A stretch of DNA of 64,000 nucleotides from Thermosulfuriphilus ammonigenes (GCF_011207455.1 NZ_CP048877.1:1294576-1358575), one strand, 5' to 3'; positions 26,984 to 36,080 are shown, counted from the stretch's first letter. Numbers and translations: made by a program. Notes: a model not told the origin generated them from the letters alone.

Positions 26984-27979
26984 TTAAGTCCTTTTGCGAC
27001 GCCGAGCCAGACCGGCCAGCCCCAGCCCGGAGCCAAAGAGGATTAAAGTGGCCGGTTCAGGAACAGGATGGACATCCAGGGCATCAACATTGACCTGTAG
27101 CTGGGGGTCAAAGTAGAGCCCGCCGCTACCCGTGGCGCTGTACCAGTAGATGTTGTCTCCCACAGGATCAAAGCCGCCCTGTCTGGGAGCCAGAGAGAAG
27201 AAGATGGTATCGCTGTTAAGGAAGTTGTTCCCCACATCGAAGCTATCTTCCCCTCCATTAAGGTCAAAAACAATCAGGGCGTCTATTTGTTCCAGATCGG
27301 GGTCAAAGCCAATTACCGGTCCAAAAACATTGTCATCAAGATAAAGGCTGAAATTTCCAGACGGCCCACCAGAAGAAGTATAGATATCGCCGTTATCAAG
27401 AAGAGAGGCCCGCTCCACCGAAAAATAGGCGTTGCCGATATCGTGCCCAGGGAAGGGGTTGGGATAGGAATTGGAATTGGAAGGAGATGGATGGGCTCCC
27501 GATTCTACGGCATCAAGGTCATACTGGCTGAGACCGAGGTCATTTTCGTCGTCATGGACAAGAGGCCCGAGGGCTTGATGGGGGGGTAGGTTAGGAAAAT
27601 GCCCGTCTAGGGAGCCGCTTCTTGGAGGCGGTGGCCCATAAATTACCCATTCGTAAAGGTCTGAGTCTCCATCAATAGAGAAGATCATGTTCACCCTGCC
27701 AAAGAACATATCCGGCAAATCTACTGTAGGATGAGAAGGAGAAGAGAGGGCATCAATCTCTGCCGTGCTGTCGTTGTTCTCTGGAAGATTGATGTGGGAG
27801 TTGAAGCCGAAGGTCCCGTCTTCTGTGCTTAGGTAGATATCTCCATTGTTTCCGCCGGCCGCCGTGTCTGGATCAAGGGAGAAGTAATGTTTTCCATCAT
27901 CAGGGCCAGCTCGCGAGGTACTACTCAACAAAAAAAGCCATCCTACTATCAGGAAGGTTAAAAAAAGTAGCCGTTTCAT
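26984..27979 (-). CDS. PEP-CTERM secreted protein with internal repeats
   Basis: 331 residues from the ATG at 27979, which follows a strong AGGAGGTGA site; an earlier frame start is rejected. Residues 1-24 are a signal peptide (MKRLLFLTFLIVGWLFLLSS). The C-terminus has the sorting signal VPEPATLILFGSGLGLAGL with RRRKR, recognised by exosortase. The mature part contains three similar blocks, each with an FSL-like start, a GDIY or NIY element and an IDAL or VDAL end (about 33-78, 185-235, 259-301). It is Asp/Gly/Ser-rich and probably cell-surface or matrix-associated. No exosortase gene is in the window. Function unknown. Confidence 0.88.
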   Translation of the reverse strand: MKRLLFLTFLIVGWLFLLSSTSRAGPDDGKHYFSLDPDTAAGGNNGDIYLSTEDGTFGFNSHINLPENNDSTAEIDALSSPSHPTVDLPDMFFGRVNMIFSIDGDSDLYEWVIYGPPPPRSGSLDGHFPNLPPHQALGPLVHDDENDLGLSQYDLDAVESGAHPSPSNSNSYPNPFPGHDIGNAYFSVERASLLDNGDIYTSSGGPSGNFSLYLDDNVFGPVIGFDPDLEQIDALIVFDLNGGEDSFDVGNNFLNSDTIFFSLAPRQGGFDPVGDNIYWYSATGSGGLYFDPQLQVNVDALDVHPVPEPATLILFGSGLGLAGLARRRKRT

Positions 27980-28295
27980 TGTCACCTCCTTAAAAAATGG
28001 GCTAAAAAGTTTCAAAATAAAGAAATTCTTCTAATATCACCCCCCCCTTTCTCTTAATACTTCTGTTTTTTCTGCAAGAGCTATTCCGGCTAAAAGCGGG
28101 AAGCCCGGGCTATCAAAGATCAGAAAAAAGGAAATAATCTCAAAGAGTTATTTAAGGTGAGGTTTTAAGAAATTCTTTACCAAAGATTGGGAAAAACTTT
28201 TCTCAGTGGGAAGTTTTTTTCTTTTTGTTTGGGAGTTTCTTTCTAGGGGCGGTTCTGGTAAAGGTTTCCCTTCGAGAAGAATCAGGAGGCCGCAG
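27980..28295. other. Intergenic region between the PEP-CTERM gene and hisD
   Basis: A 316-base gap between divergent genes. It is AT-rich with a seven-C run (28041-28047). An imperfect GC-rich hairpin is at 28085-28113, followed by AT-rich sequence. Ribosome sites for both genes are at its edges (AGGAGGTGA and AGGAGGCC). No tRNA or convincing riboswitch was found; promoters for both genes must be here but none stands out. Confidence 0.5.
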
Positions 28296-29600
28296 ATGAT
28301 CCCCATTTATTTTCTCTCAGAGGACTTGGGACAAGAAAGACTTCAGAGACTTAAGCAGCGCTTCTCCTCTGAAGGCGGGGAATACGAGGTTCGGGTTCGG
28401 GAAATTTTGGCCAGGATTCGAGAGGAGGGCGATACGGCCCTGGTGGAATATACCCGACAGTTTGATTGTCCGGGGTTTCAGCGGTCGGATCTCCGGGTCC
28501 GGCCGGAAGAGATAGAAGCGGCCCTGGTTAAGGTGGACAGGTCTTTTCAGGAGGCCTTGGAGATCGCTCGCCAGAACATTGAGAACTTTCATCGTCGTCA
28601 GCTTCCTCATTCCTGGTTTGAGACCAGAGATTCCGGGGCGGTGGTAGGTCAGATGGTGCGTCCGGTCTCCGCCGCTGGTCTTTATGTGCCCGGTGGCAAA
28701 GGGGGTGAGACCCCTTTAGTATCCACAGTGCTTATGAATGCCATCCCGGCCAAGGTAGCTGGTGTCCAACGTTTGGTTATGGTTACCCCTCCCGGGAGGG
28801 ATGGGCGAGTGTCTCCTCATCTTCTGGTGGCTGCATCGTTGGTGGGTATCGAGGAAATCTATCGAGTGGGTAGTGCCTGGGCCATTGGGGCCCTGGCCTA
28901 TGGCACCGAGACCATTTCTCCGGTGGAGGTTATCTGCGGGCCTGGTAATATTTACGTGGCTTTGGCCAAGCGTCTGGTGGCCGGTGAGGTGGGTATAGAT
29001 CTGGTGGCCGGCCCCAGCGAGATCCTGATTATTGCTGATGAAACAGCTGATCCAGATTATATTGCGGCGGATCTTCTCTCTCAGGCCGAGCATGATCCCC
29101 TTGCCCTCTCCCTTTTAGTGACTACCAGTGAGGCCGTGGCCCGGGCCGTGGCCGAAAGGCTGCCGGTGAGGCTTTCCTGGCTGCCGCGAAAAGAGATTGC
29201 CGAGAAGGCCCTGAAGGACAGAGGGGCCATCTTTATTGCTGAAGATATCGATCAGGCAGTCTGGGCCGCCAACCAAATTGCCCCCGAGCATCTGGAACTC
29301 TTGGTGGCGGATCCCTTTGCCCTTCTTCCGATCATCAAAAATGCCGGGGCCGTCTTCATGGGCCCCTATAGCCCCGAACCTGTAGGCGACTATCTGGCTG
29401 GACCGAATCATGTTCTTCCCACCATGGGTACGGCCAGATATGCTTCGGCCCTCTCCGTGGAAAATTTTCTCAAGAAAACCAGTCTCATCTTCTACACCCA
29501 GAAAGCCCTTCGCCTGGAGGCTGAAGCCATTGTTCGTCTGGCAGAAATAGAAGGCCTTTCGGCCCATGCGGAGGCCGTTCGGGTCCGTTTAAAGGTCTGA
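28296..29600 (+). CDS. hisD: Histidinol dehydrogenase
   Basis: Last enzyme of histidine synthesis, oxidising histidinol to histidine with two NAD and a zinc ion. The ATG at 28296 (MIPIYFLSED) follows AGGAGGCC; a longer frame is rejected. About 434 residues. Family motifs include VPGGKGGETPLVSTVLMNAIPA, ICGPGNIYVA, LVAGPSEILIIAD and the QAEHDPLAL zinc-site segment. GPNHVLPTMGTARYAS is near the end. No other his genes adjoin it; a FliK-like gene follows by 27 bases. Confidence 0.96.
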   Translation: MIPIYFLSEDLGQERLQRLKQRFSSEGGEYEVRVREILARIREEGDTALVEYTRQFDCPGFQRSDLRVRPEEIEAALVKVDRSFQEALEIARQNIENFHRRQLPHSWFETRDSGAVVGQMVRPVSAAGLYVPGGKGGETPLVSTVLMNAIPAKVAGVQRLVMVTPPGRDGRVSPHLLVAASLVGIEEIYRVGSAWAIGALAYGTETISPVEVICGPGNIYVALAKRLVAGEVGIDLVAGPSEILIIADETADPDYIAADLLSQAEHDPLALSLLVTTSEAVARAVAERLPVRLSWLPRKEIAEKALKDRGAIFIAEDIDQAVWAANQIAPEHLELLVADPFALLPIIKNAGAVFMGPYSPEPVGDYLAGPNHVLPTMGTARYASALSVENFLKKTSLIFYTQKALRLEAEAIVRLAEIEGLSAHAEAVRVRLKV

Positions 29601-29627
29601 GTTAATCTCCCCGAACTTAACTTTAGA

Positions 29628-31166
29628 ATGCAAATCTTTTCTTTTGATCCCCAGAGCCTGGATCTGGCCCGGGGGCAGACTCCCCGACGTCTCCTTCTCC
29701 AGCTTGGCGAGACCATTGTGGCCACGGTCATCGGTCGCGAAGATGAGGGCCTGATAATATCAGTAAAGGGTAAGCTCCTTCGGGCCCAGGTAGAAAATGA
29801 AAACTTTCCTCCCGGCACCCGTTTGCGACTGGAGGTCATCGATGATGGGGTGCCGGTAAGGCTTAAACTTTTAGAGACCCTGGCCCCTGAGGGGAGAAAA
29901 GATCCTCTTCTTCTGGCCTTAAAGGGCCTCAAAGGCTCTCTGGCCGCCGGCCATAAGGTCCTTAAGGGATTACCTGGTGCGGCGGAAAGATTTTCTCTGG
30001 CCGGTGATCCTCAGCCGCTAAAAATACTTTTGGTCCAGGCCCTGACCAAGGAGCCACAAGGGTTTTCCTCCGGGGTCTTAAAGGCCCTTAAATCCCTGTT
30101 TAAAGTCATTCCTGACCCACCATCGGAGGGCTCTCCGGCCCCCGGGGCTCTGCTTAAAGCCTCAGATCCCCCTTCCTCCTCCCCAGGGAAGGTTCTATCG
30201 CCGGAGACAACCTCTTTGCCCAAGGCCCCTCTTAAAGGGAATCTGGATCCAGTAGAGACCGGACAGAGGCCCCCGGAGATAAAGGCCACCCCCCAGGGGG
30301 AGGTCTCTTTCTCCCGGCCGTCGTTTAATAAGGAGCCTCTTTTAGAGGCCTCTTCATCTATAAGTTCTCAGATAAATTCTCAGAGAGTAGCCTCTAAGAG
30401 AGCGGGGCTGGCTTCAGGATCCCCTGTGGAGACATCTCGGATCAATCCCTCTGAGGCCTCCTGGGGCCCTCAAAAAATCTTAAAGCCACCGGCTAAAGGG
30501 GAGTTTCTGGCTGATCCTCCGGCCTCCGAACAGGTTAATTCTCTCTCCGATACCCCTCGAGAGTCTCCGCCAGGAAGGAGGCCTTTAGGGAAGGCCGGAG
30601 CTCCGGTGTCTCTTTCTTCCTCCTCTAAAAAGGGGGTCGAAAAGCCCGAACTTACCCTTCCCCAAACATCTTCTGGGCCTGAGCCCGCTTCCTCATTAAG
30701 GGCTGATTCTAAAAGATCCTCCTCGCGGCTTGAGGCCCTTCAGGATCTTTTGCTTCAGACGGCCTCCTCCCTTCAGAGACTCCAGTATCTTTTGGCCTCC
30801 TCCACCGGGCTGGAGATGCTCTTTATCCCCCTTTGGTTTCGAGATGGTAGTCAGGGATATCTGGCCACCTTTGCCGAGGAAGAAGGAGAGCGGCCCGTTC
30901 GGTATCTGTTGTTTAACCTCCATCTTTCCGGTTTGGGAGAGCTAGGTATTGAGCTTCGCCTGGAGGCGGAGGTCTTTGATCTTGAGATTCGCGTGGCCCA
31001 TTCGAGCGTAAAATCCGCTGTGGAGTCGGCCCTTCCTGAACTCCTGGATCGCCTCACCCTTCTGGGCTATCGTCCCCGGGGAGTCAGGGTTTTGGTGGCC
31101 GCTACCGATCCTCTGGTGTCTCGTTGGCGAGAAGGCCCTAAGGCCGTGGTAGATCTGTTTGCCTGA
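29628..31166 (+). CDS. FliK-like flagellar hook-length control protein
   Basis: 512 residues in three parts. The N-terminal part (1-120) is a small beta-rich domain with VATVIGREDEGLIISV. Residues 120-370 are a Pro/Ser/Lys-rich low-complexity linker. The C-terminal part (about 380-512) resembles the FliK/Flg_hook domain (GLEMLFIPLWFRDGSQGYL, SGLGELGIELRLE). FliK proteins measure hook length and switch export specificity through FlhB. The stop overlaps the start of an FlhB-C-domain gene by one base, which supports the call. The identification rests on architecture and the neighbour. Confidence 0.7.
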   Translation: MQIFSFDPQSLDLARGQTPRRLLLQLGETIVATVIGREDEGLIISVKGKLLRAQVENENFPPGTRLRLEVIDDGVPVRLKLLETLAPEGRKDPLLLALKGLKGSLAAGHKVLKGLPGAAERFSLAGDPQPLKILLVQALTKEPQGFSSGVLKALKSLFKVIPDPPSEGSPAPGALLKASDPPSSSPGKVLSPETTSLPKAPLKGNLDPVETGQRPPEIKATPQGEVSFSRPSFNKEPLLEASSSISSQINSQRVASKRAGLASGSPVETSRINPSEASWGPQKILKPPAKGEFLADPPASEQVNSLSDTPRESPPGRRPLGKAGAPVSLSSSSKKGVEKPELTLPQTSSGPEPASSLRADSKRSSSRLEALQDLLLQTASSLQRLQYLLASSTGLEMLFIPLWFRDGSQGYLATFAEEEGERPVRYLLFNLHLSGLGELGIELRLEAEVFDLEIRVAHSSVKSAVESALPELLDRLTLLGYRPRGVRVLVAATDPLVSRWREGPKAVVDLFA

Positions 31167-31441
31167 TGAAAAGAAACAAAGCCATTGCCCTTAAATATCA
31201 GCCCAAGAAGGATTCGGCTCCCCGGGTAGTGGCCAAGGGGGCTGGAAAGCTGGCGGAAAAGATCCTCCAGGCCGCCCGGGAGGCCGGGGTTCCCATTCGG
31301 GAAGAGCCGGATCTTCTTGAAGTCCTTTACCGCCTGGAGATAAACCAGGAAATCCCTCCAGAGACCTACATCTTGGTGGCCGAGATTCTGGCCTGGGCGT
31401 GGCGGCTTAGCGGACGTTTGAAGGAAACCTCCGGGGCCTAG
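31166..31441 (+). CDS. FlhB C-terminal-domain protein (FlhX type)
   Basis: 91 residues matching only the cytoplasmic C-domain of FlhB/YscU export-gate proteins: IALKYQPKKDSAPRVVAKGAG, IPIREEPDLLEVLY-like and IPPETYILVAEILAW. The autocleavage NPTH sequence is replaced, and the N-terminal membrane part is absent, as in FlhX proteins that can stand in for the FlhB C-fragment. It is fused translationally (one-base overlap) to the FliK-like gene. It converges on nagZ with a four-base overlap. Confidence 0.85.
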   Translation: MKRNKAIALKYQPKKDSAPRVVAKGAGKLAEKILQAAREAGVPIREEPDLLEVLYRLEINQEIPPETYILVAEILAWAWRLSGRLKETSGA

Positions 31442-32457
31442 AGGCTCCCACACCGGTCAAGCCAGGCCCGAAGCTGTCTTTGGCGAGTCAAAGCCTCCAG
31501 AAGTCGCCCCTCGGGGATCTCCCCTCGGGAAAGGTCCCCGGCCAGGGCCTCGACGGCTTCGGCGGCCTGCTCCAGATGGTGGCAGAAGAGCAGAAGGTCA
31601 TGGCCTACGTAAAAGGCCCCCTCGGCGGCCTCTGTCAGAGAGTAATTTTGGGCAATGGCTCCCATCTCCAGGTCATCACTTAAAAGCAGTCCCTGGAAAC
31701 CAAGACCCTTTCGAAGAAGCTGGACAATCTTTCGGGAGAAGGTGGCCGGTTGTTCTGGATCAAGGGCGGGATAGATTACATGGGAGGTCATAATGGCCGG
31801 GACCTCAGCGGCGATAGCCTGCCTGAAAGGTTCAAGCTCCCGGCCCAGGAGAGTTTCACGGGAAACATAGGCCCGCGGGAGGTCAAGGTGGGGATCGAGA
31901 CTCACCTCTCCCAGACCAGGGAAGTGCTTGCCACAGGTGGCTACTCCCATTTGAGCCATGGTCCGGATATAGATTCTTCCCAATCTTCCTACCTGTGAGG
32001 GCTCCTTTCCAAAGGAGCGTTCATAGATAAAAGATTTTTCCCCCAGGGTGGCCAGATCAAGGACGGGGACCAGGTTAAAATTGATGCCCAGCCCTTTTAG
32101 ACAGGAGGCAGTCTGCTTGGCCAAAATTTGAACGCTCTTTTCTGGACGGTTGCTGTGGCCCAGGCTTCTTGCCGAAGGAAGGGGGGCACAGGGCCCTCTT
32201 AACCTCTGAACCGGCCCTCCTTCTTCATCCACCATAATAAGAGGGGGCTCCAATCCTTCAGAAAGACAACATTTTCGCAGGGCTTGACAGAGCAGGCCCA
32301 CCTGTCTTCCCGAAGAAACATTGCGCGAAAAGAGGATGAAGTTGTTAAAGCCGCAGGTCCTAATAAGCTCTTCTTCCTCTCTGGTTAATGTCTCTTCAGA
32401 GAGTCCAACGACAAAAAGACGGCCAACTTGCCGGAGAAGTTTCGTCATCTGGGCCAT
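31438..32457 (-). CDS. nagZ: Beta-N-acetylhexosaminidase NagZ
   Basis: Family 3 glycoside hydrolase that removes N-acetylglucosamine from muropeptides during cell-wall recycling. 339 residues. The motif KHFPGLGEVSLDPHLDLP carries the catalytic His/Asp loop. The nucleophile is the aspartate in LSDDLEMGAI. MVDEEGGPVQRLRGP is the sugar-binding segment. An internal ATG three codons later is a possible alternative start. It converges on the FlhX-type gene. Confidence 0.93.
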   Translation of the reverse strand: MAQMTKLLRQVGRLFVVGLSEETLTREEEELIRTCGFNNFILFSRNVSSGRQVGLLCQALRKCCLSEGLEPPLIMVDEEGGPVQRLRGPCAPLPSARSLGHSNRPEKSVQILAKQTASCLKGLGINFNLVPVLDLATLGEKSFIYERSFGKEPSQVGRLGRIYIRTMAQMGVATCGKHFPGLGEVSLDPHLDLPRAYVSRETLLGRELEPFRQAIAAEVPAIMTSHVIYPALDPEQPATFSRKIVQLLRKGLGFQGLLLSDDLEMGAIAQNYSLTEAAEGAFYVGHDLLLFCHHLEQAAEAVEALAGDLSRGEIPEGRLLEALTRQRQLRAWLDRCGSL

Positions 32458-32476
32458 TTGGCTTTTTCTCCCTTTT

Positions 32477-32504
32477 TAAAGAAGGCCCCTTTGGCGGCCG
32501 AATA
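32477..32504 (+). promoter_or_regulatory. Possible sigma28 (FliA) promoter for the chemoreceptor
   Basis: TAAA at 32477-32480 and GCCGAATA at 32497-32504 match the flagellar sigma28 consensus TAAA-N15-GCCGATAA, but spaced by 16 rather than 15 bases. It lies about 180 bases before a chemoreceptor gene, a typical sigma28 target. Confidence 0.3.
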
Positions 32505-32687
32505 TTTCTCTTTGTGAGGTGGAGTTTAACCAATAGCTCCTGACTGACAAAGTCCTTTGGGATTGGGTTACGAAAATGTGACTATTGTGTCACGATTTTT
32601 TGATCTTTAATTTCCGGGGCTTTTCTTCCGAAAGGAAATTTAAGTTTCATTCAAAAATAATCTTTCTAAAATCATTGGAGGGGGAAT

Positions 32688-35093
32688 ATGTCGTGGCGCA
32701 ATCTTTTTCGCCTCTCTATTGCCGGTCGGTTGAGATTCTCCATTATTGGTGGGGTTCTTCTTCTCACCCTGGCTTCAGTTTTAGTGGCCTACTTTAAGGG
32801 GCGAGCCCTTCTTCTTAATAGCACCTCTGAACATCTTGTTTCCTTAAGAGAGGCCAAGGCCCAGGAAATTACCCATTACTTTGAGTTTCTGGGAGACAGT
32901 CTGAGCGTGATGGCCTCCAACGAGGAGGTTAAGACGGCTTTGATAGATTTCTCACAGGCCTTTAAAAAGGCAGCCGCGGTGGTGGATCTCGATCTGGCCC
33001 GTCGGCGTCTCCTTGAACACTATCAGAGCCACTTTCTGCCCCGGATAAACACGGAGGTTCCCGGAGTGGCCCCACTCCGCGGGGCCAGCGCCCTTTTGCC
33101 CCGGGATCCAAATGCCTTGGCCCTTCAATATCTTTATATTCACGAGGACTTCAACCGGGCCCCGGTGGGAGAGAAGGACCGTCTGGTTTCCCTGAGGCTT
33201 GATTTCCCTTACAACCGTCTTCATGCCCGTCATCATCCCTGGTTTCGACAGGTGCTAGAGAGGCTGGAGCTATACGATATTTTTCTTATCGATACCCAGG
33301 GCAATGTGGTCTATACGGTCTTTAAAGAGAAGGATTTCGCCACCAACCTTCGCCATGGGCCTTATGCCCGAAGCGGGCTGGCCGAGGCCTTTCGCCGAGC
33401 CAGTCAGGCCGGGGCTGACGAGCTGGTAATTGTCGATTTTGCTCCCTATGAGCCCAGCTACAACCTGCCGGCGGCCTTTATGGCTACCCCGGTCTTTAAG
33501 GCTGGTCAGCGAATTGGTGTTCTCTGCATCCAGCTTTCAACGGCCACTATTGACGAAATTATGAGCTTTCACCGGCGCTGGGCCGATGTCGGCCTAGGCC
33601 AGACTGGAGAAGTTTATCTGGTGGGCCCAGACAAGTTTATGCGTAACGACAGTCGTTTCCTTGATGATCTGGGGCCTCTGGTCAAAAAGGTGGGTACCAC
33701 GATTGGAATAATCCGGGTAGACACCCCGGCGGTGGCCAAAGCCCTCTCTGGCCAAAGAGGCGTGGAAATGGTTACTGGTTATCGAGGTCTCCCGGTCTTC
33801 TCTGCCTATGCTCCCCTTGAACTTCCCGGTGGCCTCCACTGGGCTATTGTGGCCGAGGAGGCCAAAGAGGAAATCATGGCCGGTCCTCATCGTCTGGCCG
33901 TTTATCTCCTCGGGGCGGGCCTCACTCTGGGAGTGATTGTCTTGGCCCTTATCGGGCTGCTGGTGGATCGATCTGTCATCAGGCCCCTTAAAGAGCTGGT
34001 GGTCACCCTTAAAGACTCCATTGTCAACGCCGACCTTACCCGGGAGATCTCCGATACCAAGGTAAATTGCTCAGAGATTCAGGACTGCGGCCAGGAAGCC
34101 TGTCCTTCTTTTGGCCGTGAGGGCCAGTGCTGGTATGAAACCGGTAGCTATGCCCGGAGGATCCACTGCATAAAACTCAAAGACGGGACCTACAAAAGCT
34201 GTGAGGAATGTCCTGTTTACCGGCAGGCCATTGTCACCGAAATCGATGAAATAACCACCTTCCTCCATGGTTTTTTCCGTCGCCTTCGAGAGCTGTTGAA
34301 TCAGGTCCGCCATCAGGGACAAAAGGTAGTAGAAGAATCGGAGATGATGATCCATGCGGCCGCGGAGATGGTCACCAGTGCTCAAACCACCGAGGAACGC
34401 AGTCAACAGATCAACCAGGCCTCTCAGCTGGCCAGCGAAAATGTCAGTGGCATGGCCGCCGCCCTGGAGGAAATGACAGCTACCATCTCCGAGGTGGCTA
34501 AAAATACCGGTGAGGCCAATGCCGTCGCCCAGGAGGCGGCTCAGGAGGCCGGTTCAGCCCAGGAAGTTATTGTCCACCTCCAGGAAGCCTCCAAAAAGAT
34601 TGGGCAGATAAGCCATCTTATCGGTGAGATTGCCGAGCAGACCAATCTTTTGGCCCTAAACGCCACCATTGAGGCGGCCCGGGCCGGGGAGGCCGGCAAG
34701 GGCTTTGCCGTGGTGGCCGGCGAGGTCAAGGAGCTGGCCCGCCAGACTAGCCAGTCGGTGGAAGAAATAGACCAGGTCGTTCGGGGCCTTCAAGAGCGGG
34801 CCAGCCAGGCCGTAGCCGCTGTAGAACGGATCGTCTCCGTTATCCAGAAGGTAGCTGATTTTTCTACCAATGTGGCTACGGCCATCGAAGAGCAGACTTC
34901 GGTGATCAACGAACTGAGCGGCAACGCCCAGAACGTGAGCACCGAAGTCTCAGGGGTGAGCCGCATGAGTGAAGAGATAGTAGCCGTGGTAAGTCAAGCT
35001 TCCTCCGGGGCCAGGGAGGTAGAGCGGGCAGCCAGAGATCTGCGGCAGCTATCTGAGAAGCTGGAAGAAGAACTTAACAACTTTCGTATTTAA
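32688..35093 (+). CDS. Methyl-accepting chemotaxis protein with Cys-rich insert
   Basis: 801 residues. TM1 is at about 17-36, then a periplasmic Cache-like sensor to about 400, then TM2 (about 402-426) and a HAMP-like linker. At about 461-513 there is a Cys-rich insert: [24 protein letters not shown] and [10 protein letters not shown], with C-x5-C and C-x2-C spacing. The rest is the signalling coiled coil, with the hairpin tip [24 protein letters not shown] that binds CheA/CheW. The insert resembles the two-CW-type motif found in deltaproteobacterial sensors and might bind metal or sense redox state. GGAGGGGG precedes the ATG. Confidence 0.93.
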   Translation: MSWRNLFRLSIAGRLRFSIIGGVLLLTLASVLVAYFKGRALLLNSTSEHLVSLREAKAQEITHYFEFLGDSLSVMASNEEVKTALIDFSQAFKKAAAVVDLDLARRRLLEHYQSHFLPRINTEVPGVAPLRGASALLPRDPNALALQYLYIHEDFNRAPVGEKDRLVSLRLDFPYNRLHARHHPWFRQVLERLELYDIFLIDTQGNVVYTVFKEKDFATNLRHGPYARSGLAEAFRRASQAGADELVIVDFAPYEPSYNLPAAFMATPVFKAGQRIGVLCIQLSTATIDEIMSFHRRWADVGLGQTGEVYLVGPDKFMRNDSRFLDDLGPLVKKVGTTIGIIRVDTPAVAKALSGQRGVEMVTGYRGLPVFSAYAPLELPGGLHWAIVAEEAKEEIMAGPHRLAVYLLGAGLTLGVIVLALIGLLVDRSVIRPLKELVVTLKDSIVNADLTREISDTKVNCSEIQDCGQEACPSFGREGQCWYETGSYARRIHCIKLKDGTYKSCEECPVYRQAIVTEIDEITTFLHGFFRRLRELLNQVRHQGQKVVEESEMMIHAAAEMVTSAQTTEERSQQINQASQLASENVSGMAAALEEMTATISEVAKNTGEANAVAQEAAQEAGSAQEVIVHLQEASKKIGQISHLIGEIAEQTNLLALNATIEAARAGEAGKGFAVVAGEVKELARQTSQSVEEIDQVVRGLQERASQAVAAVERIVSVIQKVADFSTNVATAIEEQTSVINELSGNAQNVSTEVSGVSRMSEEIVAVVSQASSGAREVERAARDLRQLSEKLEEELNNFRI

Positions 35094-35103
35094 AACTAGC
35101 GCT

Positions 35104-35165
35104 GGGCCGGAAGCAGTCTAATCGGAAAAGTCCGGTCCAAGGCTTGCCCTTTACCTCCCGGGAGG
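35104..35165 (+). terminator. Inverted repeats after the chemoreceptor gene
   Basis: GGGCCGGA (35104-35111) pairs with TCCGGTCC (35131-35138) with one mismatch, and CCTCCCGGGAGG (35154-35165) is a perfect 12-base palindrome. Neither is followed by a T-run. They could terminate the chemoreceptor transcript with Rho or stabilise its 3' end. Confidence 0.35.
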
Positions 35166-35205
35166 CTAGCCTGAACTTACTGATTTAACCAAAGGAGGTT
35201 TGGCC

Positions 35206-35520
35206 TTGAAGGTCGTTGATCTTAAAGAAACAAGGGTTTTTGAGGGAGATATAAAGAAGTTCTGGCTCCATGATTCTCCTTATTTCCGGATCATTAATTT
35301 TAATATCAAGGCCGGAAAGACCTTTCCTGTCCATTCGCATCAAGTAGAGGGGCAGTTGAGTATCCTGGTCCTGGAGGGAGAGGGAGAATTTCTGGGAGAG
35401 GGGGACAAGGCTATCCCGGCCCGGGCCGGGGAGATGCTTATCTGTGATATCAGTGAGCCCCATGGTGTTCGGGCCCGGACTGATATGCGGATCTTGGTGA
35501 CTATTGCTCCGCCCTTCTAG
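35206..35520 (+). CDS. Small cupin-domain protein
   Basis: 104 residues forming one cupin barrel. Motif 1 is IKAGKTFPVHSHQVEGQLSILVLEGEGEF and motif 2 GEMLICDISEPHGVRA, with three histidines likely to bind a metal. A TTG at 35206 lies seven bases after AAGGAGG and is taken as start; an earlier TTG at 35200 is too close to the ribosome site. Substrate unknown. Neighbours do not define a pathway. Confidence 0.8.
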   Translation: MKVVDLKETRVFEGDIKKFWLHDSPYFRIINFNIKAGKTFPVHSHQVEGQLSILVLEGEGEFLGEGDKAIPARAGEMLICDISEPHGVRARTDMRILVTIAPPF

Positions 35521-35548
35521 GGCCTGCTAAAAATTCTCCGGGGTCCTT

Positions 35549-35585
35549 GGGCCGCTGATCTCTCAGTCCTTGAGCCGGCCCTTTT
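35549..35585 (+). terminator. Possible terminator after the cupin gene
   Basis: GGGCCG (35549-35554) pairs with CGGCCC (35576-35581) around a 21-base loop, followed directly by TTTT. It is 28 bases after the cupin stop. Short stem and large loop make it moderate. Confidence 0.4.
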
Positions 35586-35633
35586 AGTTCAAGGGGTTTA
35601 GGCCGTGGCCTTTAAATATGGAGCAAGAGATGA

Positions 35634-35663
35634 GGTAAGGGGGGTATGCCCCCTTACCCTTTT
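35634..35663. terminator. Bidirectional hairpin terminator, cupin / CGGC genes
   Basis: GGTAAGGGGG (35634-35643) pairs perfectly with CCCCCTTACC (35649-35658) around a five-base loop. CTTTT follows on the plus strand and overlaps the CGGC stop at 35662. It is placed to end the minus-strand CGGC transcript and any plus-strand readthrough from the cupin gene. Confidence 0.7.
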
Positions 35664-36012
35664 AACCATAATTGTGGGTAGTCTTGATCACCGGCACTCC
35701 GTACTTTTCTTCCAGCATCTTACAGAGTTCATCCATGTTGTGGTTCTTGCATTCCGGCTTAGCGTTGACCATACAGGTAGAAAGATGAATAGCGTCAAAG
35801 TCAGCATTTTTCTTCACATAGCCTACATTGGCTACCAGAGCGCGGCCCGGGCAGCGGCATCGCAGAAAGCCGACCACCTTTAGCTCTTCGTCATAGTCAG
35901 CAAAAGTTCCTTCGTTTTTGGCCGCCGCCAGAAAACACTTCCAGTCTCCCGGGCAACCATATCCAGTCTCAATGTAGGAGCCGCAACCAATGATGAGGAT
36001 GTTTTTGGCCAT
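35662..36012 (-). CDS. CGGC-domain protein
   Basis: 116 residues with a Cys-rich N-terminal half: GCGSYIETGYGCPGDWKC and GFLRCRCPGR, then CMVNAKPECKNHNMDELC. The CxCPGR element corresponds to the CGGC motif that names this family of presumed metal-binding proteins found in anaerobes. The C-terminal part reads like the end of a Rossmann-type fold (GVPVIKTTHNYG). The role is unknown; metal or redox sensing is a guess. A short gap separates it from the sugar aminotransferase, and a hairpin follows. Confidence 0.8.
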   Translation of the reverse strand: MAKNILIIGCGSYIETGYGCPGDWKCFLAAAKNEGTFADYDEELKVVGFLRCRCPGRALVANVGYVKKNADFDAIHLSTCMVNAKPECKNHNMDELCKMLEEKYGVPVIKTTHNYG

Positions 36013-36080
36013 CTCTCCCTCCTTCTGAAAGAAGCAATAGATTCGAGTTTAATTATTTCAGATTTATAGCCTGTTGAGCA

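Noticed and set aside
28078-28113. GC-rich hairpin resembling part of a GEMM c-di-GMP riboswitch
   Set aside because: It has a CCGGCTAAAAGC-like stem and an AAGCCCGGGCTA part, but lacks the conserved GEMM elements and lies on the plus strand some 180 bases before hisD. The resemblance is too short.
32577-32594. CRP/FNR-like site TGTGA...TCACG before the chemoreceptor
   Set aside because: The half-sites are separated by eight bases instead of six, and no CRP or FNR consensus fits.
35104-35138. Possible 4.5S/SRP RNA from the CCGGAAGCAG segment
   Set aside because: The matching part is short, the conserved internal-loop sequence is not present on both strands of a stem, and the surrounding sequence does not fold as an SRP hairpin.
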